64,000 nt of DNA from Bradyrhizobium sp. JYMT SZCCT0180 (GTDB lineage: Bacteria > Pseudomonadota > Alphaproteobacteria > Rhizobiales > Xanthobacteraceae), in the NCBI RefSeq assembly GCF_018130165.1, contig NZ_JAFCLZ010000003.1, positions 248,001 to 312,000 of the forward strand, in the 5' to 3' direction. The notes under the pieces were generated by a model. It searched no databases. It saw nothing but the letters and a program-made list of their open reading frames with translations, and was not told where the DNA came from. How positions within the stretch are numbered: position 1 is the first letter of the stretch; every line of letters begins with the position of its first letter. This document shows, piece by piece, positions 7,401 through 13,171 of the stretch. The translations under genes were made by a program, and so were the position numbers.

Positions 7401-8633
7401 TTAGCCCGCCAACAGGCGCCGGCAGGCGTCGACAAACACCTCGGCGCCGGTGACGATGTCGGCGTCTTCAGTGTTCTCGGTCCAGTGATGGCTGATGCCG
7501 CCGATCGAGGGCACGAACAGCATGCCTGACGGCATGATGGTCGAGAGAATCTGGGCATCGTGCCCGGCGGCGCTGGGCATGCGGATCGACCTGCCGCCGG
7601 CAAGCGCCTTGCTCGCAGCTTCGATCGCTTGCTGGAACGAGGCGTCCATCATCGCGGGCGCGCCGGTGCGAATGCGCTCCACCGCAACCGTGCAGGGGCC
7701 GCGCGCACTGACATCGGCGGCCATGCTTCGCAGCAGATCCTCCAGGCGATCGATCACCGCGGGGTCGTCGTCGCGCATCTGGAACAGCATTTCCGCAGAT
7801 CCCGGGATGATGCTCGGCGCACCCGGATCGAGCCTGATCGAGCCGGTAGTCCAAACCGTGCGCTGGCCACAGGCTTTTGGAAACCGTTCGTCGATATCGA
7901 CGCAGAATTTCGCCAGGGCGAGGCCAGCGTCCTTGCGCACGGCCATCCGCGTCGCGCCCGCGTGGTTTTGCTCGCCGGTGAAGGTGATCCGGTATTGCCA
8001 GATACCGACGATGGAGGTGACGACGCCGATATTGAGCGCGCCGCCCTCGAGGGTCTGGCCCTGTTCGATATGCGCCTCGAGATATCCGATGTGGCGCCCG
8101 CGTTCGGCTGACGCGCGCGGGCGGCCGGCGAGGCCGACTTCGCGAAGCACCTCGCGCATGGTGCGATCGCTGTTGCGGTCGCGCGCGGCGTCGACGTCAG
8201 CCTCGGTGAGCGCGCCGACATAGGAGCGGCTGCCGAGGAAGTTGCCGAAATGGCCTTCCTCATCGCACCAGGATGCAACCTCGACGGCGCCCTTGATGCT
8301 CGGATCCGGATTGATGACGCGGGCGGCTTCAAGCGCATAGATGACGCCCAGCGGACCGTCGAGCCAGCCCGCGTAATTCTGGCTTTCGAGATGCGAGCCC
8401 GCCAACAGCTTCGGGCCAGGTTTCGTGCTGGTGCCCAGCACATTGCCGATGCCGTCGATCTCAGCCGTCAGTCCCGCCTCGGGAAGCCGCTGCACCAGCC
8501 ATTCCAGCGAGCGCATATGCGGCTCCGAGAAGGTCGGCTTGTGAACACCGGTCTTGTGGGTGCCGATGCCACGCAGCGCATGGAGGTCGGCGAGGACGCG
8601 GGCGCCGTCGAAGGGCAGGGTCTTGTTGGGCAT
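7401..8633 (-). CDS. M20 family amidase (hydantoinase/N-carbamoyl-L-amino acid hydrolase group)
   Basis: 410 residues of the Zn-dependent amidohydrolase family that hydrolyses N-carbamoyl amino acids or related ureido compounds. Metal and substrate residues are visible in GSHLESQNYAGWLDGPLGV, WCDEEGHFGNFLGS, YLEAHIEQGQTLE, QNHAGATRM and SAAGHDAQIL. The start at 8633 is preceded by AGGAGAGG; the frame extends upstream to 8726 without better support. Its exact substrate cannot be set from sequence. The SnoaL-like gene lies 26 nt upstream on the same strand, so the two may be co-transcribed. Confidence 0.85.
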   Translation of the reverse strand: MPNKTLPFDGARVLADLHALRGIGTHKTGVHKPTFSEPHMRSLEWLVQRLPEAGLTAEIDGIGNVLGTSTKPGPKLLAGSHLESQNYAGWLDGPLGVIYALEAARVINPDPSIKGAVEVASWCDEEGHFGNFLGSRSYVGALTEADVDAARDRNSDRTMREVLREVGLAGRPRASAERGRHIGYLEAHIEQGQTLEGGALNIGVVTSIVGIWQYRITFTGEQNHAGATRMAVRKDAGLALAKFCVDIDERFPKACGQRTVWTTGSIRLDPGAPSIIPGSAEMLFQMRDDDPAVIDRLEDLLRSMAADVSARGPCTVAVERIRTGAPAMMDASFQQAIEAASKALAGGRSIRMPSAAGHDAQILSTIMPSGMLFVPSIGGISHHWTENTEDADIVTGAEVFVDACRRLLAG

Positions 8634-8659
8634 TGCTGGTGCCTCTCCTTGATGGGCAG

Positions 8660-9043
8660 TCAGGGGCCGGCCGGCTTGCGATAAGCATCCTTGGTCGCGA
8701 GCCTTCCATCGCGAAACGTATAGCACTCGACGCCGCGTTGTTCGCGCTGCTCGCCGGTGGCGCGCACGGTTTCGCTGACACGGAACGTCATGAAGGTCAT
8801 ATCACCGGCGTGATGATAGGCCACGTCATGGAAGCGTTGCGCCGAGAACAGGGCCTTTTGCTCGGCGAGATGTTCGGCAATGGCGGCGGCGCCGGCGAGG
8901 GATTTGGTCACCGCCAGACCATCGTGAAAGGTCCAGAGAAAGTCAGGCGTCACCACGGAATAGAGCGCAACCATGTCGCCCTTGAAGAGGGCGCGCGCGA
9001 AGCCTTTGAACAGATCGTCGCGTTCGGTGGAGGAGGGCGCCAT
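8660..9043 (-). CDS. SnoaL-like / NTF2-fold protein
   Basis: About 127 residues with the sequence pattern of the SnoaL/nuclear transport factor 2 fold: FARALFKGDMVALYSVVTPDFLWTFHDG near the start and VECYTFRDGRLATKDAYRKP at the end, the last being a typical closing strand of the fold. Such proteins are small-molecule isomerases, hydrolases or binding proteins; no specific role can be assigned. Start at ATG 9043, or a GTG at 9055. Located just upstream of the amidase gene. Confidence 0.75.
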   Translation of the reverse strand: MAPSSTERDDLFKGFARALFKGDMVALYSVVTPDFLWTFHDGLAVTKSLAGAAAIAEHLAEQKALFSAQRFHDVAYHHAGDMTFMTFRVSETVRATGEQREQRGVECYTFRDGRLATKDAYRKPAGP

Positions 9044-9156
9044 GATTTTATTCACGCTCCAACAATCCCTGGAGTGAGAAAGTGTACCGGCTGATGAGGA
9101 TTTTTTCGATCACGTGCGAGAGCAAAGCGAACCGGCGCGAACGAGTCAAATCTCTA

Positions 9157-9270
9157 TTATTTTGAGGCGGTTGTCCCGCGACGACGCGGCGGGAATGGTT
9201 CAACAAGCGCGATGCCGTTCATCAGAATGTTTGCTTCGATCTCTTGACGGATTTTAAATCTTCTGCGCAT
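9157..9270 (-). CDS. Possible 37-residue basic protein
   Basis: A short ORF beginning RRRFKIRQEIEANILMNGIALVEP, with AAGGGG upstream of its ATG. It is divergent from the next small ORF. Length and lack of a family make this tentative. Confidence 0.3.
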   Translation of the reverse strand: MRRRFKIRQEIEANILMNGIALVEPFPPRRRGTTASK

Positions 9271-9319
9271 ACCAACGCCCCTTCGCCGGAATCCGCCGGC
9301 GCTCTTAAGGACCGAAGCC

Positions 9320-9472
9320 ATGTTGAGCCTACGCTCACATATCGTCGCGAAAGCCGCCGCCGCGCTGCCGTTTATTCGGCCGTGCGATTGGTCGCGCATG
9401 TGCGTGGCGAAGCAAGGTCCGAGCTATCTGGCGCCCGAAAATCTCGGGACCAGCAGGACAGCAAGAGCGTAA
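9320..9472 (+). CDS. Possible 50-residue protein
   Basis: MLSLRSHIVAKAAAALPFIRPCDW... to TSRTARA and a stop at 9470. AAGGA lies 8 nt before the ATG. Composition is protein-like, but the ORF is too short to be certain. Confidence 0.35.
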   Translation: MLSLRSHIVAKAAAALPFIRPCDWSRMCVAKQGPSYLAPENLGTSRTARA

Positions 9473-9517
9473 ACCGGCAGCGGGAATCTACCCTCTGCCT
9501 CAAGGCAGAGAGCGAAG

Positions 9518-9706
9518 ATGACCCGCGACAGCACCACAGGACTCGAGGACCGTGACCGCCAGAGGATTTTATCCTCGCCGGTGGCGCATGCCTTCGTGCG
9601 CATCGTGACGCAGCGCCGGGGCATTTCCGAGGCCGAGCAAGTCTATCTCGATTACATCAACCGAGCGCAGCCGGCGGACAATTGCCGGCGTCGTGAGGAC
9701 GCCTGA
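9518..9706 (+). CDS. Small hypothetical protein
   Basis: 62 residues, mainly helical and charged (RQRILSSPVAHAFVRIVTQRRG, then EAEQVYLDYINRAQ). A GAG-rich SD lies upstream of the ATG. Not recognised. It is the last gene before the tRNA array. Confidence 0.5.
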   Translation: MTRDSTTGLEDRDRQRILSSPVAHAFVRIVTQRRGISEAEQVYLDYINRAQPADNCRRREDA

Positions 9707-9873
9707 TCATTTCAAGCGATTTCGAATTCAGGATGGCCGTCCCTGCAAGGACATAGGACGGCCCGCTGATCCGGTACTGGTCCCCTTTGGTGGGGCGGCA
9801 AACGGTGGTTTCAGGGCAGCGAAGCAATTTCTGTTGGCCGGGGTTGTCCCGGCCGTTTGTAAATTTTTTTCAA

Positions 9874-9948
9874 GCTGGCGTAGCTCAGATGGAGAGCAGC
9901 GGTTTTGTAAACCGAAGCGCGGAGACTCGAGCCCTCCCGTCAGCACCA
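9874..9948 (+). tRNA. tRNA-Thr(TGT), array member 1
   Basis: Acceptor GCTGGCG/CGTCAGC pairs with one G-U. Anticodon loop TTTGTAA gives TGT. The anticodon stem has one mismatch and the T-loop is CTCGAGC instead of the usual TTCGANN. CCA encoded. Confidence 0.75.
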
Positions 9949-9977
9949 ATCGTCGAGTGTGATTTTCAATACGTAAC

Positions 9978-10062
9978 GCGAGCGTGGCGAAACTGGTAGA
10001 CGCACCGCACTCAGACTGCGACGGGCTTGCCCGTGGGGGTTCAATTCCCTCCGCTCGCACCA
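9978..10062 (+). tRNA. tRNA-Leu(CAG), array member 2
   Basis: Class II tRNA with acceptor GCGAGCG/CGCTCGC, Leu-type D-arm (TGGCGAAACTGGTAGACGC), loop CTCAGAC, a long variable arm and a normal T-loop (TTCAATT). CCA encoded. One of the best preserved genes in the array. Confidence 0.9.
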
Positions 10063-10066
10063 TCAT

Positions 10067-10141
10067 GCTCCCGTAGCCAAGCGGCAAGGCATCGGTTTTA
10101 CGCGCCGACACACGCTCGTTCGATCCGAGCCGGGGGCACCA
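10067..10141 (+). tRNA. tRNA-Val(TAC) by anticodon, array member 3
   Basis: Acceptor GCTCCCG/CGGGGGC, loop TTTACGC giving TAC, T-loop TTCGATC, CCA encoded. The body (TAGCCAAGCGGCAAGGCATCGG) looks like a Gln-type tRNA, so the anticodon may have changed from another isoacceptor. Four nt from member 2. Confidence 0.75.
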
Positions 10142-10146
10142 ATCAT

Positions 10147-10221
10147 GCGCTTTTAGCTCAGAGGCAGAGTACCGCCGCGACATGGCGGTTGTCCGCGGTT
10201 CGATTCCGTGAAGGCGCACCA
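10147..10221 (+). tRNA. tRNA-Val(GAC), array member 4
   Basis: Acceptor GCGCTTT/AAGGCGC, 5-bp anticodon stem CCGCC/GGCGG with loop GCGACAT (anticodon GAC). Position 33 is C rather than the near-invariant T. T-loop TTCGATT, CCA encoded. Confidence 0.75.
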
Positions 10222-10227
10222 ATTCAC

Positions 10228-10301
10228 GCTCTTGTAGCACAATGGCAGTGCGACCGCTCGATAAGCGGTTGATGCAGGTTCGATTCCTGACGGGAGCACC
10301 A
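10228..10301 (+). tRNA. tRNA-Ile(GAT), array member 5
   Basis: Acceptor GCTCTTG/CGGGAGC, anticodon stem ACCGC/GCGGT with loop TCGATAA (GAT), T-loop TTCGATT, CCA encoded. Position 33 is C. Confidence 0.8.
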
Positions 10302-10318
10302 ACCGAAAGGAAGCCGAC

Positions 10319-10459
10319 ATGAGCATCGCCTTTACGCCTTTGACGGAACGCAGCGATGGCAAGGCACATCTTGCGAAACCGGCGGGGCTTGCCGCCGCAA
10401 ACCATCACAACGATGGATCCGGAGCGTTAAACCTGACTGGAGATGGAGCGGCCTTTTAA
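10319..10459 (+). CDS. Possible 46-residue protein inside the array
   Basis: ATG at 10319 with AGGAAG about 5-6 nt upstream opens MSIAFTPLTERSDGKAHL... and stops at TAA 10457-10459. It fills the 113-nt gap between tRNA members 5 and 6 and then overlaps the 5' half of member 6. Not recognised; coding is uncertain. Confidence 0.3.
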   Translation: MSIAFTPLTERSDGKAHLAKPAGLAAANHHNDGSGALNLTGDGAAF

Positions 10460-10497
10460 CCCGTGCGCAAGTGGTTCGAAACCACCCGGATCCTCCA
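10415..10497 (+). tRNA. tRNA-Lys(TTT)-like, degenerate, array member 6
   Basis: Perfect acceptor GGATCCG/CGGATCC and encoded CCA after a T discriminator. Loop CTTTTAA gives TTT, but the anticodon stem has a C-C mismatch and a G-U, and the D-region is long and does not fold normally. The T-loop TTCGAAA is intact. It may be a tRNA remnant or an unusual functional tRNA. Confidence 0.55.
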
Positions 10498-10502
10498 ATC
10501 AA

Positions 10503-10588
10503 GGACCAGTGCCCCCAGCGGCCAAGGGAGCGGATTCTTAATCCGTCGACGCAAGTCACCGTCGGTTCGAGTCCGACCTGGTCCTCCA
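10503..10588 (+). tRNA. Class II tRNA with Lys anticodon CTT, array member 7
   Basis: Perfect acceptor GGACCAG/CTGGTCC, anticodon stem GCGGA/TCCGT with loop TTCTTAA (CTT), a long variable arm folding as GAC-GCAA-GTC, and a normal T-arm (GTCGG TTCGAGT CCGAC). Discriminator T and CCA encoded. Long variable arms belong to Leu, Ser and Tyr tRNAs, so Lys identity is doubtful. Confidence 0.7.
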
Positions 10589-10799
10589 GCCTTCGCTCGC
10601 GAAGTGAGTGAAGGCTGCCGCGCCGAAGCCCCACTTGGGCGAAGGCGGGCGCGGCCCCGCGAGCTACGGCTCGGCAAGCCACACGCCCCTTCCTGCTACG
10701 CGTGGCGCAGCCACGCGGGGCCTGAAGTCGAAGCGTGGTTCCAAGAAGGCCCTCCACTTGGAAAAAGACTCCTGCCCAGGTCAGGATCACACAAGCCCT
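10589..10799. repeat. Spacer with palindromic sequences, no gene seen
   Basis: The 211-nt gap in the tRNA array starts with inverted sequences (GCCTTCGCTCGCGAAGTGAGTGAAGGC, broken by the loop) and a CGCCGAAG...GGCGAAGGCG pairing, resembling dispersed intergenic palindromes. I could not fold a tRNA here. Confidence 0.4.
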
Positions 10800-10882
10800 G
10801 CGGCCGTGGTGGAACGGTAGACACCCGCGCTTGAGGGGCGCGCGCCTTGTGCATCCGAGTTCGAGTCTCGGCGGCCGCACCA
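10800..10882 (+). tRNA. tRNA-Leu(GAG), array member 8
   Basis: Perfect acceptor GCGGCCG/CGGCCGC, Leu-type D-arm, anticodon stem CGCGC/GCGCG with loop TTGAGGG, class II variable arm, T-arm CCGAG TTCGAGT CTCGG. CCA encoded. Well preserved. Confidence 0.9.
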
Positions 10883-10911
10883 TTTTGCAGAACTCAAATT
10901 GCTCTCAAGCT

Positions 10912-10987
10912 GCTCCTGGACCCAGCTGGTGACGGGGCTCGACTGTCGATCGAGTTGCGGCGAGTTCGATTCTCGTCGGGGGCGCCA
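10912..10987 (+). tRNA. tRNA-Asp(GTC), array member 9
   Basis: Acceptor GCTCCTG/CGGGGGC with G-U pairs, 5-bp anticodon stem CTCGA/TCGAG with loop CTGTCGA (GTC), T-loop TTCGATT, G73 as usual for Asp, CCA encoded. Confidence 0.85.
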
Positions 10988-11041
10988 CTTTGAATTCACG
11001 TCGAAGAATTCCGCCATCAGTATCAACGCGAGGAGGTTTTC

Positions 11042-11578
11042 ATGTTTCAGAATTGCTCCGCGCTTGTGCTCAACGCGGATTTCCAGCCGCTGAGTTATTT
11101 CCCGCTCAGCCTGTTTGGTTGGGAAGACGCCATCAAGGCGGTCGTCAAGGGATCTCACGTCGTCGTTGCTGAATACGACGAGGTGGCCCGGAGCCCGTCG
11201 ATCCAGATGAAGTTGCCGTCGGTGATCGCGCTGCGCTGTTATGTGCGGCCGCCGACCAGGGTTGCCTTCACCCGGTTCAACGTGTTCCTCCGGGATCACT
11301 TCGTTTGCCAGTATTGCAGCGTTCCGCACCGCCCGAGCGATCTTACCTTCGACCACGTCTTGCCGCGCGCCGCCGGCGGCGTGACGTCATGGGAGAACAT
11401 CGCAACGGCATGCAGCCCCTGCAATATGCGGAAAGACACGCGGCTGGAGAAGCCTCGCCGGAAGCCGTTCGAACCCACGGTGCATCAACTGATGGCGGCG
11501 CAGCGGCACTTCCCGCCGAACTTCCTGCACGAGACCTGGCGCGACTTCCTTTACTGGGATGTCGAACTCGAGAACTAA
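11042..11578 (+). CDS. HNH endonuclease
   Basis: 178 residues with a complete HNH/zinc-finger nuclease module in the second half: FVCQYCSVPHRPSDLTFDHVLPRAAGG, then WENIATACSPCNMRK. CxxC...CxxC would bind zinc and the DH pair supplies the catalytic metal site. The N-terminus (ALVLNADFQPLSYFPLSL) matches the widespread HNH family found in many bacteria. A perfect AGGAGG lies 5 nt upstream of the ATG. It sits between tRNA members 9 and 10 on the same strand. Because the family is also chromosomal in many bacteria, its place in the array does not prove a role in array mobility, but HNH genes next to tRNA arrays recur, so a role in DNA nicking or transfer is a reasonable inference. Confidence 0.9.
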   Translation: MFQNCSALVLNADFQPLSYFPLSLFGWEDAIKAVVKGSHVVVAEYDEVARSPSIQMKLPSVIALRCYVRPPTRVAFTRFNVFLRDHFVCQYCSVPHRPSDLTFDHVLPRAAGGVTSWENIATACSPCNMRKDTRLEKPRRKPFEPTVHQLMAAQRHFPPNFLHETWRDFLYWDVELEN

Positions 11579-11603
11579 GCCGCCGGCCACGGCCGGCGGT
11601 ACT

Positions 11604-11679
11604 CACCACGTAGCTCAACTGGATGAGCACGACCATCCGAGGGTCGAGGATGTAGGTTCGAGTCCTATCGTGGTGGCCA
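11604..11679 (+). tRNA. tRNA-Arg(CCG), array member 10
   Basis: Perfect acceptor CACCACG/CGTGGTG, anticodon stem CGACC/GGTCG with loop ATCCGAG, T-loop TTCGAGT, G73 and CCA encoded. C1-G72 is uncommon for Arg. Confidence 0.85.
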
Positions 11680-11751
11680 GGATTGATTTCCAGAACGTGC
11701 GGCTCCTGCCAACGCACAGCTTCGCTTCTGCGGCAGGCTTTCGAGACATTT

Positions 11752-11836
11752 GGGTAACGCCAAGTCTGGTGACTGAGCGGGCCTGTAAAGCCTGCGCCTT
11801 TGCGCACGCGCGGTTCGATTCCGCGGTTACCCACCA
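11752..11836 (+). tRNA. tRNA-Tyr(GTA), array member 11
   Basis: Perfect acceptor GGGTAAC/GTTACCC, loop CTGTAAA, class II variable arm (GCGCCTTTGCGC) as expected for bacterial Tyr, T-loop TTCGATT, A73 and CCA. Confidence 0.9.
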
Positions 11837-11872
11837 TCCCTTCGGCTGATCGGCCAACAGCCGCCTAAACTC

Positions 11873-11946
11873 GCGGACCTGGTATATTGGGAGTGCCATG
11901 CGCTGCCCGCGCATTGATAGCGGTTCGATTCCGCTGGTCCGCGCCA
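11873..11946 (+). tRNA. tRNA-Gly(GCC), array member 12
   Basis: Perfect acceptor GCGGACC/GGTCCGC, anticodon stem ATGCG/CGCAT with loop CTGCCCG, T-loop TTCGATT, CCA encoded. The discriminator is G rather than the usual T of Gly tRNAs. Confidence 0.8.
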
Positions 11947-11979
11947 TCTTGCGAAACTGCGCGCGTCGCGCAATTCGCC

Positions 11980-12055
11980 GTCCAGAAAGCTAATCCAGTG
12001 AAAGCATCGGTTTGAAACGCCGGGGAGGTCAGGGCGGCACTGACTCTGGACACCA
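11980..12055 (+). tRNA. tRNA-Phe(GAA) with unusual T-loop, array member 13
   Basis: Perfect acceptor GTCCAGA/TCTGGAC, anticodon loop TTGAAAC (GAA), perfect T-stem GTCAG/CTGAC but T-loop GGCGGCA, which lacks the T54-T55 pair that forms the elbow with the D-loop. The D-loop also lacks a GG pair. A73 and CCA encoded. Confidence 0.75.
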
Positions 12056-12059
12056 TCAC

Positions 12060-12131
12060 GGGGAGTGCACAAGGGTGCATTTGATCCTTGCAAGATCGAA
12101 GCGGCCGGGGCGGTACCGGCACTCTCCACCA
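12060..12131 (+). tRNA. tRNA-Ala(TGC) with unusual T-loop, array member 14
   Basis: Acceptor GGGGAGT/ACTCTCC with one G-U, anticodon stem TGATC/GATCG with loop CTTGCAA (TGC), perfect T-stem GCCGG/CCGGC with T-loop GGCGGTA, like member 13. The D-region is short (15 nt between acceptor and anticodon stem). Four nt from member 13. CCA encoded. Confidence 0.75.
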
Positions 12132-12137
12132 TCTCAT

Positions 12138-12213
12138 TCCCGTCGAGCCATCTCGGTGAGGGCGCCCGGCTGTTAACCGGGGTAGCGCGGTTCGAAACCG
12201 TGGGCGGGAGCCA
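12138..12213 (+). tRNA. tRNA-Asn(GTT), array member 15
   Basis: Acceptor TCCCGTC/GGCGGGA, anticodon stem CCCGG/CCGGG with loop CTGTTAA, T-arm CGCGG TTCGAAA CCGTG, G73 as usual for Asn, CCA encoded. Confidence 0.9.
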
Positions 12214-12240
12214 ATGCCGTTTGTCGGCGATTACCATCAT

Positions 12241-12319
12241 TGACCTGTAGCTCAGTTGGATTCAGAGCGCCGCGCTACGAACGCGGAGGGCGGGGGTTCG
12301 AGTCCCTCCAGGTCGGCCA
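12241..12319 (+). tRNA. tRNA-Arg(ACG), array member 16
   Basis: Acceptor TGACCTG/CAGGTCG with T1-G72, consensus D-arm start TAGCTCAGTTGG, anticodon stem CCGCG/CGCGG with loop CTACGAA, T-loop TTCGAGT, CCA encoded. The D-loop is longer than usual. Confidence 0.9.
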
Positions 12320-12326
12320 AAGTTGA

Positions 12327-12405
12327 CAGTCTGTAGGGGAGCCTGGCCGTCCCTACCTGCCTTGGAAGCAGGGGATCGCTGGTTCGAATCCAGCCAGACT
12401 GACCA
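12327..12405 (+). tRNA. tRNA-Pro(TGG), array member 17
   Basis: Perfect acceptor CAGTCTG/CAGACTG with the C1-G72 typical of Pro, anticodon stem CCTGC/GCAGG with loop CTTGGAA, T-arm GCTGG TTCGAAT CCAGC, A73 and CCA. Confidence 0.9.
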
Positions 12406-12443
12406 CATCCGATTCAAAACCAAGCGGGGCGCTCGCGCCTCGC

Positions 12444-12518
12444 CAGCTCTTGCCTCAGTTGGTAGAGCGCCCGGTTCTGATCCGGGATGTCAGCGGTTCA
12501 ATCCGCTAGAGGTTGTCA
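12444..12518 (+). tRNA. tRNA-Gln(CTG)-like, degenerate, array member 18
   Basis: Anticodon stem CCCGG/CCGGG is perfect with loop TTCTGAT (CTG), but the acceptor pairs at only 5 of 7 positions, the T-loop has six bases (TTCAAT) and the 3' end reads TCA instead of CCA. Probably decaying or needs tailing. Confidence 0.6.
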
Positions 12519-12520
12519 AC

Positions 12521-12594
12521 GCGGGCTTGGGTCACAGGCTGATCACCTGGTTTCCAGCCAGGCAAAGTCGGTTCGAGTCCGGTAGCCCGCGCCA
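12521..12594 (+). tRNA. tRNA-Gly(TCC), array member 19
   Basis: Perfect acceptor GCGGGCT/AGCCCGC, anticodon stem CCTGG/CCAGG with loop TTTCCAG, T-arm GTCGG TTCGAGT CCGGT, CCA encoded after G. Only two nt from member 18. Confidence 0.85.
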
Positions 12595-12595
12595 A

Positions 12596-12907
12596 TCACA
12601 GATCAGCCACCTTCCTGGCTGCCGCGAGGCTGTCCTTGATACTATTCGAGTTGAGGATCCCATCTTCGAATGCGATTCGCGCTGCGGTGAGCCTTCGGTT
12701 CAGTTGCAGCTTGGGTCCGGCTCCAAATAGCCGGTCGATCTCCGAGGTTATCTCAAGCATTTGCGCGGCGGCTTCATGGGTGACACCAAGCTCATCAAGC
12801 CTTGCAGCGACCGACTTTTCCCGTTGCGTTAGCGGCCGTTTCTTTGCCGATTTCGGTTTCCACTTTTTCGCGATCGCCCTTTTGGTCTTCTTCGCTTTCT
12901 TTATCAC
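12596..12907 (-). CDS. Lys-rich hypothetical protein, antisense inside the array
   Basis: 103 residues from a GTG at 12907 preceded by GGGAG about 9 nt upstream. The N-terminus is very basic (IKKAKKTKRAIAKKWKPK, SAKKRPLT) and the rest is helical (KSVAARLDELGVTHEAAAQMLEITSEI, then LNRRLTAARIAFEDGIL). It runs opposite to the tRNAs and its 5' end abuts the degenerate tRNA-Glu. The basic tail suggests nucleic-acid binding, but the family is not recognised. Confidence 0.6.
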   Translation of the reverse strand: MIKKAKKTKRAIAKKWKPKSAKKRPLTQREKSVAARLDELGVTHEAAAQMLEITSEIDRLFGAGPKLQLNRRLTAARIAFEDGILNSNSIKDSLAAARKVADL

Positions 12908-12914
12908 CGTAGCC

Positions 12915-12991
12915 GCTCCCTTCGTCTGGCGGTCCAGGATAACACCCATTCACGGTGAAGATCACCCGTTCGAATCCAGCCGCGCGCACCA
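12915..12991 (+). tRNA. tRNA-Glu(TTC)-like, degenerate, array member 20
   Basis: The 5' half (GCTCCCTTCGTCTGGCGG then TCCAGGAT) is Glu-like and loop CATTCAC gives TTC. The acceptor pairs at only 4 of 7 positions and the T-stem is mostly mismatched around an intact TTCGAAT loop; CCA is present. Its 5' half resembles the chromosomal tRNA-Glu at 13352. Likely a pseudo-tRNA or recombinant. Confidence 0.5.
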
Positions 12992-12998
12992 AATCCAC

Positions 12999-13070
12999 TG
13001 CTCGGCCTCTCGGGAGGGCTTGCTGCTCATAACGGCGAACAGGACGGTTCGAAACCGTTACGAGCGACCA
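12999..13070 (+). tRNA. tRNA-Met(CAT), array member 21
   Basis: Acceptor TGCTCGG/ACGAGCG pairs at 6 of 7, anticodon loop CTCATAA, T-arm GACGG TTCGAAA CCGTT, A73 and CCA. CAT could also be elongator Met, initiator or lysidine-type Ile; the body does not decide. D-region short. Confidence 0.7.
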
Positions 13071-13076
13071 TTGCCT

Positions 13077-13166
13077 TCCGACCTCGTCTATCAGCCAGGA
13101 CGCTTGCAGCCAGGACGCTTGCTTGTGGCGCAGGAAAACGCGGGGCAGCACCGGGGGTCGGGGCCA
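13077..13166 (+). tRNA. tRNA-His(GTG) with internal 15-bp duplication, array member 22
   Basis: Acceptor TCCGACC/GGTCGGG, anticodon stem CTTGC/GCAGG with loop TTGTGGC, T-loop GGCAGCA (same odd class as members 13 and 14), CCA encoded. CAGCCAGGACGCTTG is repeated in tandem (13093-13122) in the D-arm, stretching the gene to 90 nt; without it the length is 75. Confidence 0.65.
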
Positions 13167-13171
13167 GGCTG

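Noticed and set aside
10589..10799. A missing tRNA-Ser or tRNA-Cys in the 211-nt gap of the array
   Set aside because: I tried acceptor pairings ending in CCA and found none that gave a D-arm, anticodon stem and T-arm.
10332..10883. ORFs on the minus strand across the tRNA array
   Set aside because: They run through several tRNA genes and contain tRNA-derived peptide sequences such as GLEPT and FRTT; these are artefacts of translating tRNAs.
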